DNA of 13,518 nt from Bacteroidales bacterium (GTDB taxonomy: Bacteria > Bacteroidota > Bacteroidia > Bacteroidales > VadinHA17), in the NCBI GenBank assembly GCA_017882245.1, contig JADGPV010000132.1:1-13518 (forward strand), written 5' to 3'. Of this stretch, positions 7,365-13,518 are shown piece by piece (positions within the stretch are counted from its first letter, which is position 1; each line of letters starts with the position of its first letter). The position numbers and the translations under genes are program-made. The notes under the pieces are model-generated. The model saw nothing but the letters and a program-made list of their open reading frames with translations. It did no database searches and was not told the DNA's origin.

Positions 7365-8090
7365 TCATGGCCTGAAAGCATAGTAAATGCTGGCGATACC
7401 GCCTGTCATTTTTCTTTGTCCTGACCTGATAAATCCCATCCCGCTCAAAAGATTTAGAAAATTTTCATTATCCGGAAAATTAAGCACTGATTCAGGCAGG
7501 TAAGAATATGCCTCCGCGTCTCCCGAGACCTTTTTACCTATCCACGGAAGGATCCTGGTGAAATAAAAACCGTAAAACTGCTTCATCGGGAACCTTGCCG
7601 GCCTTGAAAACTCCAGTACCATAATCAATCCTCCGGGCCTCAGCACCCTGAACATCTCGCCCAGCCCGGCTGATGTATCCTCAAAATTACGAACGCCGAA
7701 AGCTGACATTACAGCATCAAACGTCCGGTCAGGAAACATAATCTTCTGAGAATCACCTTTTAACATCTCTATTTTCGATTCATGGCCCAGTCGTATGATC
7801 TTTGCGCGCCCCAGGGCCAGCATCTTTTCGCTGATGTCAATGCCGGTTATTTTCTGCGGGTCAAGCCTGAGGGCAGCAATTGCCAGATCGCCCGTTCCCG
7901 TTGCCACATCAAGTATCCTCTGCGGTCTGATATAACGGCCAATGAGATTAATGGCACGACTTCTCCAGCGCCTGTCAGTACCGAAAGAAAGGAGAAAGTT
8001 AAGCCTGTCATAACTGGCTGAGATCGAATTGAACATCGCTTCGACCTTCTCCCTGGGCGCTCCCCCCGCGTGATTTATTTCATACATCAT
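7365..8090 (-). CDS. ubiE: Demethylmenaquinone methyltransferase (UbiE/MenG)
   Basis: SAM-dependent C-methyltransferase that converts demethylmenaquinone to menaquinone. The phylum lacks ubiquinone, so the MenG role applies. About 241 residues. Family signatures are clear: YDRLNFLLSFGTDRRWRSRA (about 28-47), SAM motif ILDVATGTGDLAIAAL (about 59-74), FDAVMSAFGVRNFED, and RVLRPGGLIMVLEFSRP. The ending GGIASIYYAFRP is typical (GI..IH.A/K..). Two adjacent ATGs, 8090 and 8087, are both plausible starts. The frame is open to an ATG at 8120, but a -7-like TATCTTTG at 8113-8106 lies between them, which argues against the long form. It is the first gene of the ubiE-porT-FAD operon and diverges from an SDR gene. 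Confidence 0.93.
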   Translation of the reverse strand: MMYEINHAGGAPREKVEAMFNSISASYDRLNFLLSFGTDRRWRSRAINLIGRYIRPQRILDVATGTGDLAIAALRLDPQKITGIDISEKMLALGRAKIIRLGHESKIEMLKGDSQKIMFPDRTFDAVMSAFGVRNFEDTSAGLGEMFRVLRPGGLIMVLEFSRPARFPMKQFYGFYFTRILPWIGKKVSGDAEAYSYLPESVLNFPDNENFLNLLSGMGFIRSGQRKMTGGIASIYYAFRP

Positions 8091-8105
8091 TATGAGATAT
8101 GGCGC

Positions 8106-8113
8106 CAAAGATA
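8106..8113 (-). promoter_or_regulatory. Probable -7 element for the ubiE operon
   Basis: TATCTTTG on the minus strand fits TAnnTTTG and would place the transcript start near 8099-8101, about 10 nt before the ATG at 8090. No clear TTG/TTTG -33 element sits at the usual spacing, so the call rests on one box and its position in a divergent spacer. Confidence 0.45.
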
Positions 8114-8127
8114 CCCACATTATTGAT

Positions 8128-8135
8128 TAAATTTG
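8128..8135 (+). promoter_or_regulatory. Probable -7 element for the SDR gene
   Basis: TAAATTTG on the plus strand fits TAnnTTTG. It predicts a start near 8141 and a leader of about 18 nt to the ATG at 8159. It lies downstream of the longer in-frame start at 8099. The -33 element is not recognisable. It sits back to back with the ubiE -7 box, 14 nt apart. Confidence 0.45.
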
Positions 8136-8158
8136 CCTCTCTTAAAACATTGAATCAA

Positions 8159-8917
8159 ATGAGAAAGACTGTACTTATAACAGGTGCAACCTCTGGCATT
8201 GGAGAGGCCACCGCAATCAAGTTTGCTGAGGCAACAGACCGCCTTATAATAACAGGCCGGAGAAAAGACCGGCTCAATGAACTTACTGAATACCTTGTCG
8301 AGGAATATAGTGTTGAAGTAATGCCGCTTTGTTTTGATGTACGCGACATCAAACAGGTTGAAAAGTATCTGGGCCGGCTTCCGGAGGAGTGGCAAAAGAT
8401 TGACATTCTTGTTAACAATGCGGGACTGGCCGTTGGCCTCGGTCATATAGATGAGGGAGATACGGACGACTGGGACCGGATGATAGATACGAATGTCAAG
8501 GGGTTACTGTATGTCACCCGCACCATTGTGCCAGGTATGGTGAGCAGGGGTTCGGGCCACATTATAAATATCTCATCTATAGCCGGTAAGGATGTTTATG
8601 AGAACGGAAGCGTCTACTGCGCATCCAAACATGCAGTAGAAGCCCTCTCGAAGGCCATGCGGATAGACCTGTTGAAGCATGGCATCAAAGTGACAAACAT
8701 AGCACCGGGGATGGTGGAAACGGAATTCTCGCTGGTAAGGTTTAAAGGTGACCGGGAAAGAGCTGCCGCCGTCTATAACGGGATAGAGGCGCTGAAAGGG
8801 TCTGATGTGGCTGAAACCATCTTTTACTGCGCAAGCCAGCCGTCAAATGTCTGTATCAATGACCTGGTCATTACACCGACAGCACAGGCAGGAGTAAACC
8901 ACAGTGTCAGGAAATAA
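8159..8917 (+). CDS. Short-chain dehydrogenase/reductase, YdfG-like
   Basis: Cytoplasmic classical SDR of 252 residues. The cofactor motif TGATSGIG spans 8-15. Basic residues after the second strand (TGRRKDRL, 33-39) favour NADPH. NNAG is at 86-89, the catalytic serine lies in INISSIAG (139/140), and the active-site YCASK gives Tyr153 and Lys157. The segments IDTNVKGLLYVTRTIVPGMV and IAPGMVETEFSLVRFKGD closely resemble YdfG, the 3-hydroxy acid/malonic semialdehyde dehydrogenase, so a small hydroxy acid or aldehyde substrate is a reasonable inference. The frame is open from 8099, but the ATG at 8159 starts directly with the cofactor fold and lies downstream of a -7-like box. Its last 11 bases overlap the convergent nitroreductase gene, leaving no space for a terminator. 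Confidence 0.9.
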   Translation: MRKTVLITGATSGIGEATAIKFAEATDRLIITGRRKDRLNELTEYLVEEYSVEVMPLCFDVRDIKQVEKYLGRLPEEWQKIDILVNNAGLAVGLGHIDEGDTDDWDRMIDTNVKGLLYVTRTIVPGMVSRGSGHIINISSIAGKDVYENGSVYCASKHAVEALSKAMRIDLLKHGIKVTNIAPGMVETEFSLVRFKGDRERAAAVYNGIEALKGSDVAETIFYCASQPSNVCINDLVITPTAQAGVNHSVRK

Positions 8918-9650
8918 AACCCTGCTTCCTCAGAACATCCAGTAATACGCCTGAGAAATACTCATTATCCTCTTTCCTGTACCGCACATCAGTAAAGACC
9001 TGGGCGAGGGTCTTCTTATTATTTTCCGATATAAAACCAAGATTGTCCTTGCGGGCTTCTTTCTCTCTGTAGAGATCATCAATCATCGCCGGAGTGTAAT
9101 CCCTGTACCTTTCCCGGTGCACGACGCCATCCAGCGGCAGCCTGTCGACCTGCTCCGGGATCTCTGCCGGCCACCCCATAGTAACTGTCGTTACGGGGAC
9201 TACTCCAGAGGGAAGATCAAGCACCTCTATGATCTTGTCAGCATTGTATGTTGTCGTACCAAGGTAACAAATCCCCAGCCCTTCCTCCTCGGCTGCATTG
9301 CATACCGTCTGCGCCACAAGCAGCGCATCGATGGCAGCGGTCATGAAAGACAGAAAATTATCATATCCCGGACTGGCCTCACGCTGCCTGCACCACTTGT
9401 TGAACCTGTTGAAATCGGCACAGAAAGTGAGCACCACAGGAGCCTCTGTCACCATCGGCTGGCTGAAATGTGCCGGGGCAAGCCGCTCCTTCATCGCCGC
9501 ATCGCGCGTAACTATAATACTGTAAACCTGCATGTTGCCTGTCGTTGAGGCCCTGGTGCCAGCTGTAAGTATCCTGTCCAGAAGTATGCTCTCGATATCT
9601 CTCCCTTCATACTTCCTTACTGTTCTCCTGGTAGAAAATGTACTGTTCAT
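8907..9650 (-). CDS. NfsA/FRP-like nitroreductase family FMN oxidoreductase
   Basis: Probable homodimeric FMN-dependent NAD(P)H oxidoreductase of 247 residues. The FMN-phosphate-binding STRRTVRKYEGRDI opens the protein. GTRASTTGNMQVYSIIV follows near 31-47, where canonical members have an Ala-Ser/Pro-Ser-x-x-N-x-Gln motif. EEEGLGICYLGTTTYNADKI is the mid-domain glycine-rich segment, then VPVTTVTMGWPAE. The C-terminal DYTPAMIDDLYREKE helix resembles the NfsA/flavin reductase P branch rather than NfsB. The physiological substrate is unknown. ATGs at 9665 and 9650 are both possible; the shorter MNSTFSTRR start is favoured because a weak -7-like TTATTTTG (9680-9673) would place the transcript start almost on 9665. 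It converges on and overlaps the SDR gene by 11 bp, and diverges from the beta-propeller gene. Confidence 0.88.
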   Translation of the reverse strand: MNSTFSTRRTVRKYEGRDIESILLDRILTAGTRASTTGNMQVYSIIVTRDAAMKERLAPAHFSQPMVTEAPVVLTFCADFNRFNKWCRQREASPGYDNFLSFMTAAIDALLVAQTVCNAAEEEGLGICYLGTTTYNADKIIEVLDLPSGVVPVTTVTMGWPAEIPEQVDRLPLDGVVHRERYRDYTPAMIDDLYREKEARKDNLGFISENNKKTLAQVFTDVRYRKEDNEYFSGVLLDVLRKQGFIS

Positions 9651-9759
9651 TTTTTGTCGTTTCATTACACGGCAAAATAATTAAATAACGTTAAAAAAAA
9701 AGCTGACAAACTTCCTTTTCTTACCTTAGTCTGATCGTTAATGACCAAAACACTTCAAT

Positions 9760-12700
9760 ATGAAAAAAATTCTCACCGTTGCACTTGCTGTTTTAATAGC
9801 AGGTTCAGGCAACTTGTGTGCTCAGAAGAAAGAAGCAAAAAAAGATGCGAAGGAATCTGAAAAGCAGATCAAACCGTCTGTCTCTTCTTCACTTTACAGC
9901 GGACTCTCGTTCAGATCAGTTGGCCCGGCATGGGCATCCGGCCGGATAGCAGACCTGGCCGTTAATCCCTTCAACCACTCGGAGATATATGCCGGAGTTG
10001 CTTCGGGGAATATCTGGAAGAGCACAAATAACGGCACAACCTGGGAACCGATCTTTGACAAGTACGGCGCTTATGCCATTGGTTGCCTGACCATCGACCC
10101 TAACAATAACAATGTTATATGGGCAGGCACCGGTGAGAATAACCACCAGCGTGCCCTCGGATGGGGCGATGGCGTATACCGTTCAGATGACTCCGGCGCC
10201 AGCTGGAAGAATATGGGGCTTAAAGAATCAAGGCAGATTGGTATGATCGCCGTTGACCCGCGCAACAGCGATGTTGTATATGTGGCCGCCGAAGGATCTG
10301 CCTGGGGCCCTGGAGGCGAACGCGGACTATATAAGTCCATCAATGGCGGGAAGTCATGGGAGAAGATGCTCAATATAAGTGAAAACACCGGAGTTAACAA
10401 CTTAGTGCTTGATCCGCGTAATCCCGATGTGATCTATGCCACTTCGGAACAGCGACGGAGACATATAGGCCAGAAGATAAGCGGAGGACCGGAATCGGCA
10501 GTATACAAATCAACCAACGGAGGCATGACTTTTGACAAGATAATGAACGGCCTTCCGGACGGAGACATCGGCGGTATGGGCATTGCCATATCACCGGTAA
10601 ATAATGATTATCTCTACCTGATAATGGAGGCGCAGGGCGAAAACGGCGGATTCTATAGAACAACAAACAGGGGAGCTTCGTGGGAAAAAATGAGCCCGCA
10701 TCATGAGAGCGGCCAGTACTACAACAAGATTTACTGTGACCCGAAGGACGTGAATACAGTGTACAGCGTGGAGACAATTTCACAGGTGACAAATGACGGG
10801 GGTAAAACATGGAGGCAGATAGGCAACGAAAGCCGGCATGTAGATGACCACGCCTTGTGGGTAGATCCTGATGATACAAAACATTTCTACATCGGAGGAG
10901 ATGGTGGCATTTACGAGTCTTATGACGGTGGCAAAAACTTCATCTTCATGTCAAACCTGCCTGTCACGCAGTTCTACAGGGTGGCAGTCGACAACTCCTA
11001 CCCTTTCTATTATATCTACGGAGGAACGCAGGACAACAATTCAATGGGCGGCCCGTCTGCAAGCACAAGCAATGGCGTTATCAATGACGACTGGTTTGTC
11101 ACACAGGGTGGCGACGGCTTCTGGGTGGCTATCGATCCTGCCGACCCCAACATTGTCTACACCGAATCACAGTACGGCTATGCCTCCCGCTTTGACCGTA
11201 AGAGCGGCCAGAGTGTAAGCATCAGGCCCTTCCCCGGCGAAGGTGAGCTTACCTACCGCTGGAACTGGGACACCCCAATAATCATTAGTACGTCCAATAA
11301 CAAACGTATATACATGGCTGCCAACTTCCTGTTCCTCAGTGAAGATCAGGGGAGCCACTGGACAAAGATTTCACCTGACCTGACTAGAAACGAGAACAGG
11401 GATACCTTCAAAATAATGGATAAATACTGGCCTGTCGATGCTGTTGCAAAAAACAAGTCGACATCACTCTGGGGCACGATTGTCTCCCTCACGGAATCAA
11501 AAGTAAAGAAGGGCCTGCTTTATACAGGCAGTGATGACGGAGTGATATCCGTTTCAGAAGACGGAGGTGCAAACTGGAATATTATAAAGACCTTCCCCGG
11601 TGTGCCCGAATATACATTTGTAAGCGACATACTCGCAGATAAATTCAACGCTAACGTCGTTTATGCCACTTTCAATAACCATCAGCGTGACGATTTTAAA
11701 CCTTACGTCCTGAAAAGCACCGATAAAGGCAGGAATTGGGTTTCTGTCAGCTCAAACCTGCCAAAGACCGGTCCGGTTCATACAATTGAACAGGATCCTG
11801 TCAATCCTGACCTGCTCTTTCTGGGTACAGAATTCAGCTTTTTTGTTTCGTTTGACGGCGCTGCAACCTGGACAGAATTCAAAAACGGTCTTCCTACAAT
11901 AGCTGTCCGTGACATTGCCATACAGGAACGCGAGAATGACCTCGTTATAGCAACATTCGGCAGAGGATTTTATGTATTGGACGATTTAACGCCGTTGCGC
12001 ACCTATAAAAAGGAGATACTGGAAAAACCCGGGTATATCTTCCCGGTTAAAGATGCAAAGATGTTTGTTGAGAATGACGAGTTCGACAACCAGGGATCAA
12101 TGTATTATCTGGCCAAGAACCCGCCCCTTGGCGCCACCATCACCTATTATATTGACACTGTGCCCAAAACAGACAGGGATCTCAGAAAAGATAAAGAGAA
12201 AAAGCTGTTCGAAAAAGGTGAATTCATTCCGCAGCCTACTCCCAGGGAACTGAGTCTTGAAGAGAGAGAGTTCAAACCCTATCTTATCTTCACGATAACC
12301 GATGAAGACGGCAATATCATCCGTAAACTTTATAAATCGGCTTCAAAAGGAGTCAACAGGATGACATGGGACTTCACCTATGCCGGTTACAGGCCTGTCA
12401 GTGTCGAGAAATTCACGCCTGTCACGGAAGGCCCGGATCGCAGGAGATGGGGTGGCGGCGGTATCTCAGTCATGCCAGGAAAATATTTTGTTTCCATGGC
12501 CATGTATGCCAAGGGTGAGATAAAAGAGCTTGCCGGTCCTGAACCTTTCGTCTGCAAACCGCTTGATATCGTTACAATGCAGGTCACAGACCCGGCAGGG
12601 AGGGAGAAATGGATCAGGGATGCCACAGCTTTTTCAAAGACAGCTTTGGGAGCAATATCATATGTGACAGAGCTCGATGGTAAGATGAACAGCATCATGC

Positions 12701-13059
12701 AGGCGATCCATCAGACGCCTGAAGCACCTGTTTCTTTGATGCAGGAGGCGGTTGCCCTGAAGGATGAGATTGGAGAGATTATCTATCTCATTGAAGGGAT
12801 CACAGTCGGGGCCAGTGACGAAGAGACACCACCAGCGCCTGTCTCGCTCTCATCACGACTGTCAGCGATGGCAACATCTCTTTATGGAAATACCGGAGAC
12901 ATATCAGGCATTGCCGACCAGCAGTTTCAGATTCTGAAAAAAGAATTCCCGGTGCTGCTTGAAAGGATCCAGCGAGCTGGCAAGTCTGTTGATGCACTGA
13001 ATGCAAGGCTTGATGAGATCAAGGCGCCATGGACATCAGGCAGGGTGCCGAAACTGTAA
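9760..13059 (+). CDS. Secreted Asp-box (BNR/sortilin-like) beta-propeller protein
   Basis: A 1099-residue exported protein with signal peptide MKKILTVALAVLIAGSGNLCAQ (cleavage expected near AQ; the Cys lacks a good lipobox). A lysine-rich linker follows. Eleven Asp-box motifs of S/T-x-D/N-x-G-x-x-W/F type begin near residues 88, 142, 193, 251, 301, 344, 387, 527, 599, 653 and 697 (STNNGTTW, SDDSGASW, SINGGKSW, SEDGGANW and so on). Asp boxes cap propeller blades, and the gap between 387 and 527 suggests two propellers, as in sortilin/VPS10 or GH74-like proteins. Residues from about 750 on are a non-propeller region with a strand-rich segment (YLIFTITDEDGNIIRKLY) and a helical tail. Such proteins are often labelled glycosyl hydrolases, but no catalytic residues can be assigned. 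No type IX C-terminal sorting domain is recognisable, so periplasmic or other localisation is likely. A strong terminator follows. Confidence 0.88.
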   Translation: MKKILTVALAVLIAGSGNLCAQKKEAKKDAKESEKQIKPSVSSSLYSGLSFRSVGPAWASGRIADLAVNPFNHSEIYAGVASGNIWKSTNNGTTWEPIFDKYGAYAIGCLTIDPNNNNVIWAGTGENNHQRALGWGDGVYRSDDSGASWKNMGLKESRQIGMIAVDPRNSDVVYVAAEGSAWGPGGERGLYKSINGGKSWEKMLNISENTGVNNLVLDPRNPDVIYATSEQRRRHIGQKISGGPESAVYKSTNGGMTFDKIMNGLPDGDIGGMGIAISPVNNDYLYLIMEAQGENGGFYRTTNRGASWEKMSPHHESGQYYNKIYCDPKDVNTVYSVETISQVTNDGGKTWRQIGNESRHVDDHALWVDPDDTKHFYIGGDGGIYESYDGGKNFIFMSNLPVTQFYRVAVDNSYPFYYIYGGTQDNNSMGGPSASTSNGVINDDWFVTQGGDGFWVAIDPADPNIVYTESQYGYASRFDRKSGQSVSIRPFPGEGELTYRWNWDTPIIISTSNNKRIYMAANFLFLSEDQGSHWTKISPDLTRNENRDTFKIMDKYWPVDAVAKNKSTSLWGTIVSLTESKVKKGLLYTGSDDGVISVSEDGGANWNIIKTFPGVPEYTFVSDILADKFNANVVYATFNNHQRDDFKPYVLKSTDKGRNWVSVSSNLPKTGPVHTIEQDPVNPDLLFLGTEFSFFVSFDGAATWTEFKNGLPTIAVRDIAIQERENDLVIATFGRGFYVLDDLTPLRTYKKEILEKPGYIFPVKDAKMFVENDEFDNQGSMYYLAKNPPLGATITYYIDTVPKTDRDLRKDKEKKLFEKGEFIPQPTPRELSLEEREFKPYLIFTITDEDGNIIRKLYKSASKGVNRMTWDFTYAGYRPVSVEKFTPVTEGPDRRRWGGGGISVMPGKYFVSMAMYAKGEIKELAGPEPFVCKPLDIVTMQVTDPAGREKWIRDATAFSKTALGAISYVTELDGKMNSIMQAIHQTPEAPVSLMQEAVALKDEIGEIIYLIEGITVGASDEETPPAPVSLSSRLSAMATSLYGNTGDISGIADQQFQILKKEFPVLLERIQRAGKSVDALNARLDEIKAPWTSGRVPKL

Positions 13060-13072
13060 TTGACACATTAAG

Positions 13073-13108
13073 AAAAAAAACCGGCTCCAAAATAGAGCCG
13101 GTTTTTTT
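13073..13108. terminator. Bidirectional intrinsic terminator
   Basis: An A8 tract (13073-13080), the stem CCGGCTC (13081-13087), a 7-nt loop and GAGCCGG (13095-13101) are followed by T7 (13102-13108). The perfect GC-rich stem extends through A:T pairs, so it gives a U-tract on either strand. It lies 13 nt after the propeller gene stop and about 60 nt after the msrA stop, and serves both convergent genes. Confidence 0.93.
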
Positions 13109-13139
13109 CTCCCATTCTCCTTATCTCCTTTTCTCCCCT
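13108..13139. repeat. Four imperfect 8-nt repeats TCTCCnnn beside the terminator
   Basis: The units are TCTCCCAT (13108-13115), TCTCCTTA (13116-13123), TCTCCTTT (13124-13131) and TCTCCCCT (13132-13139). The plus strand is nearly pure pyrimidine. On the minus strand, the msrA 3' untranslated side, it reads as repeated AGGAGA-like purine blocks. No gene is supported in this 108-base spacer. Confidence 0.7.
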
Positions 13140-13167
13140 TCGCTCCGTAGTTTTGCCACACTTTGCC

Positions 13168-13518
13168 TTAAAACCTTTTTGTATATACGTGACAGTATGG
13201 CGTCTTGCCATTGCGGAAATAATAATCCTGATGATACTCTTCGGCAGGATAGAACTCAGTTGCCTTGGTGACAGCAGTAGCCACCTTTAATCCTTTGGCC
13301 TTCAGGATCTCAATATCCTTCTCGGCAATTTTCTTCTGCTCCTCATTCTTGTAGAAGATCTCCGAACGGTACTGATCGCCTATGTCAGGCCCCTGGCGAC
13401 CCACCTGCGTCGGGTCATGGATCTCAAGAAAGAGCTTCACCAGCTTCTCATATGACGTCTTCCTGAGGTCATAGGTTACCTTCACCGTCTCTGCGTGACC
13501 TGTTGTACCCGTAGACAC
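13168..13518 (-). CDS. msrA: Peptide methionine sulfoxide reductase MsrA, C-terminal part (N-terminus beyond right edge)
   Basis: Reduces methionine-S-sulfoxide in oxidised proteins, regenerating with thioredoxin. The visible 117 codons cover the C-terminal two thirds of a typical MsrA. STGTTGHAETVKVTYDLRK carries the conserved Glu of the active site. SYEKLVKLFLEIHDPTQVGRQ and GPDIGDQYRSEIFY give the conserved Asp and the Gln-Tyr-Arg-Ser strand. FYPAEEYHQDYYFRN is the C-terminal conserved block. The catalytic GCFW motif must lie to the right of the window. The GTG at 13518 is an internal valine codon, not a start. The protein ends YCHVYTKRF with a stop at 13168-13170. There is no MsrB fusion, and the only cysteine in the visible tail is in YCHVY, whose use as a resolving residue is uncertain. 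It converges on the propeller gene and shares its terminator. Confidence 0.93.
   Translation of the reverse strand: MSTGTTGHAETVKVTYDLRKTSYEKLVKLFLEIHDPTQVGRQGPDIGDQYRSEIFYKNEEQKKIAEKDIEILKAKGLKVATAVTKATEFYPAEEYHQDYYFRNGKTPYCHVYTKRF

Noticed and set aside
9722..9729. TACCTTAG as the -7 box of the propeller gene
   Set aside because: It deviates in the TTTG half and lacks a -33 partner; plausible position, but too weak to list as a feature.
10394..10879. A 161-codon minus-strand open frame inside the propeller gene
   Set aside because: Its composition (rich in Arg, Ser, Pro and Cys) is typical of antisense translation, and the opposite frame contains regular Asp boxes.
13068..13115. A 15-codon minus-strand ORF starting after AGGAGA and running through the terminator
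   Set aside because: Its codons are simply the terminator stem, loop and tracts; nothing suggests coding selection.
1..13518. Mobile element, CRISPR array, tRNA/rRNA or defence system
   Set aside because: Apart from the XerC-type recombinase in its usual rpsU context, no transposase, terminal inverted repeats, spaced direct repeats, tRNA cloverleaf or defence domains were seen.

Overview
The window looks like chromosome from a member of the Bacteroidota, probably Bacteroidales or a close relative. Three things point there. One gene is a recognisable PorT/SprT homologue of the type IX secretion system, which is confined to this phylum. The rpsU-xerC gene pair and the ubiE-porT pair are arrangements I know from this phylum. 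The best promoters match the phylum's TTG/TTTG-N19-TAnnTTTG consensus, and the starts mostly lack Shine-Dalgarno sequences. No rRNA, tRNA, CRISPR array, prophage or insertion sequence was seen. The window is densely coding: no gene-free stretch exceeds about 110 bases.

Layout. Bases 1-4126 form a leftward block: a TamA-like outer-membrane lipoprotein (tamL-type), a membrane-anchored triple helix-hairpin-helix protein, ribosomal protein bS21 (rpsU, with its own promoter inside the end of the preceding gene), and the start of a XerC/XerD recombinase that runs off the left edge. A 72-base divergent region separates tamL from a rightward SpoU/TrmH-family rRNA 2'-O-methyltransferase (4199-4972). 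This converges, across an 88-base spacer made of short tandem repeats, on a leftward operon at 5061-8090. In transcription order that operon is ubiE/menG (menaquinone methyltransferase), porT, and a COG2509-like FAD-dependent dehydrogenase. Divergent from ubiE is a YdfG-like short-chain dehydrogenase (8159-8917). Its 3' end overlaps a leftward NfsA/FRP-like nitroreductase by 11 bp. Divergent from the nitroreductase is a large secreted Asp-box/sortilin-like beta-propeller protein (9760-13059). A strong bidirectional hairpin terminator separates it from a leftward peptide methionine sulfoxide reductase A (13168 to the right edge).

How the genes fit together. Most are core or semi-core functions: envelope biogenesis (tamL), translation (rpsU, rRNA methylation), menaquinone synthesis and T9SS (ubiE-porT), and a redox group (FAD dehydrogenase, SDR, nitroreductase, MsrA). 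I found no convincing new multi-gene system. The items most worth a second look are the uncharacterised FAD dehydrogenase 4 nt behind porT, the two-propeller secreted protein, the promoter-based revision of several start codons, and the 8-bp-period repeats in the two spacers between convergent genes.
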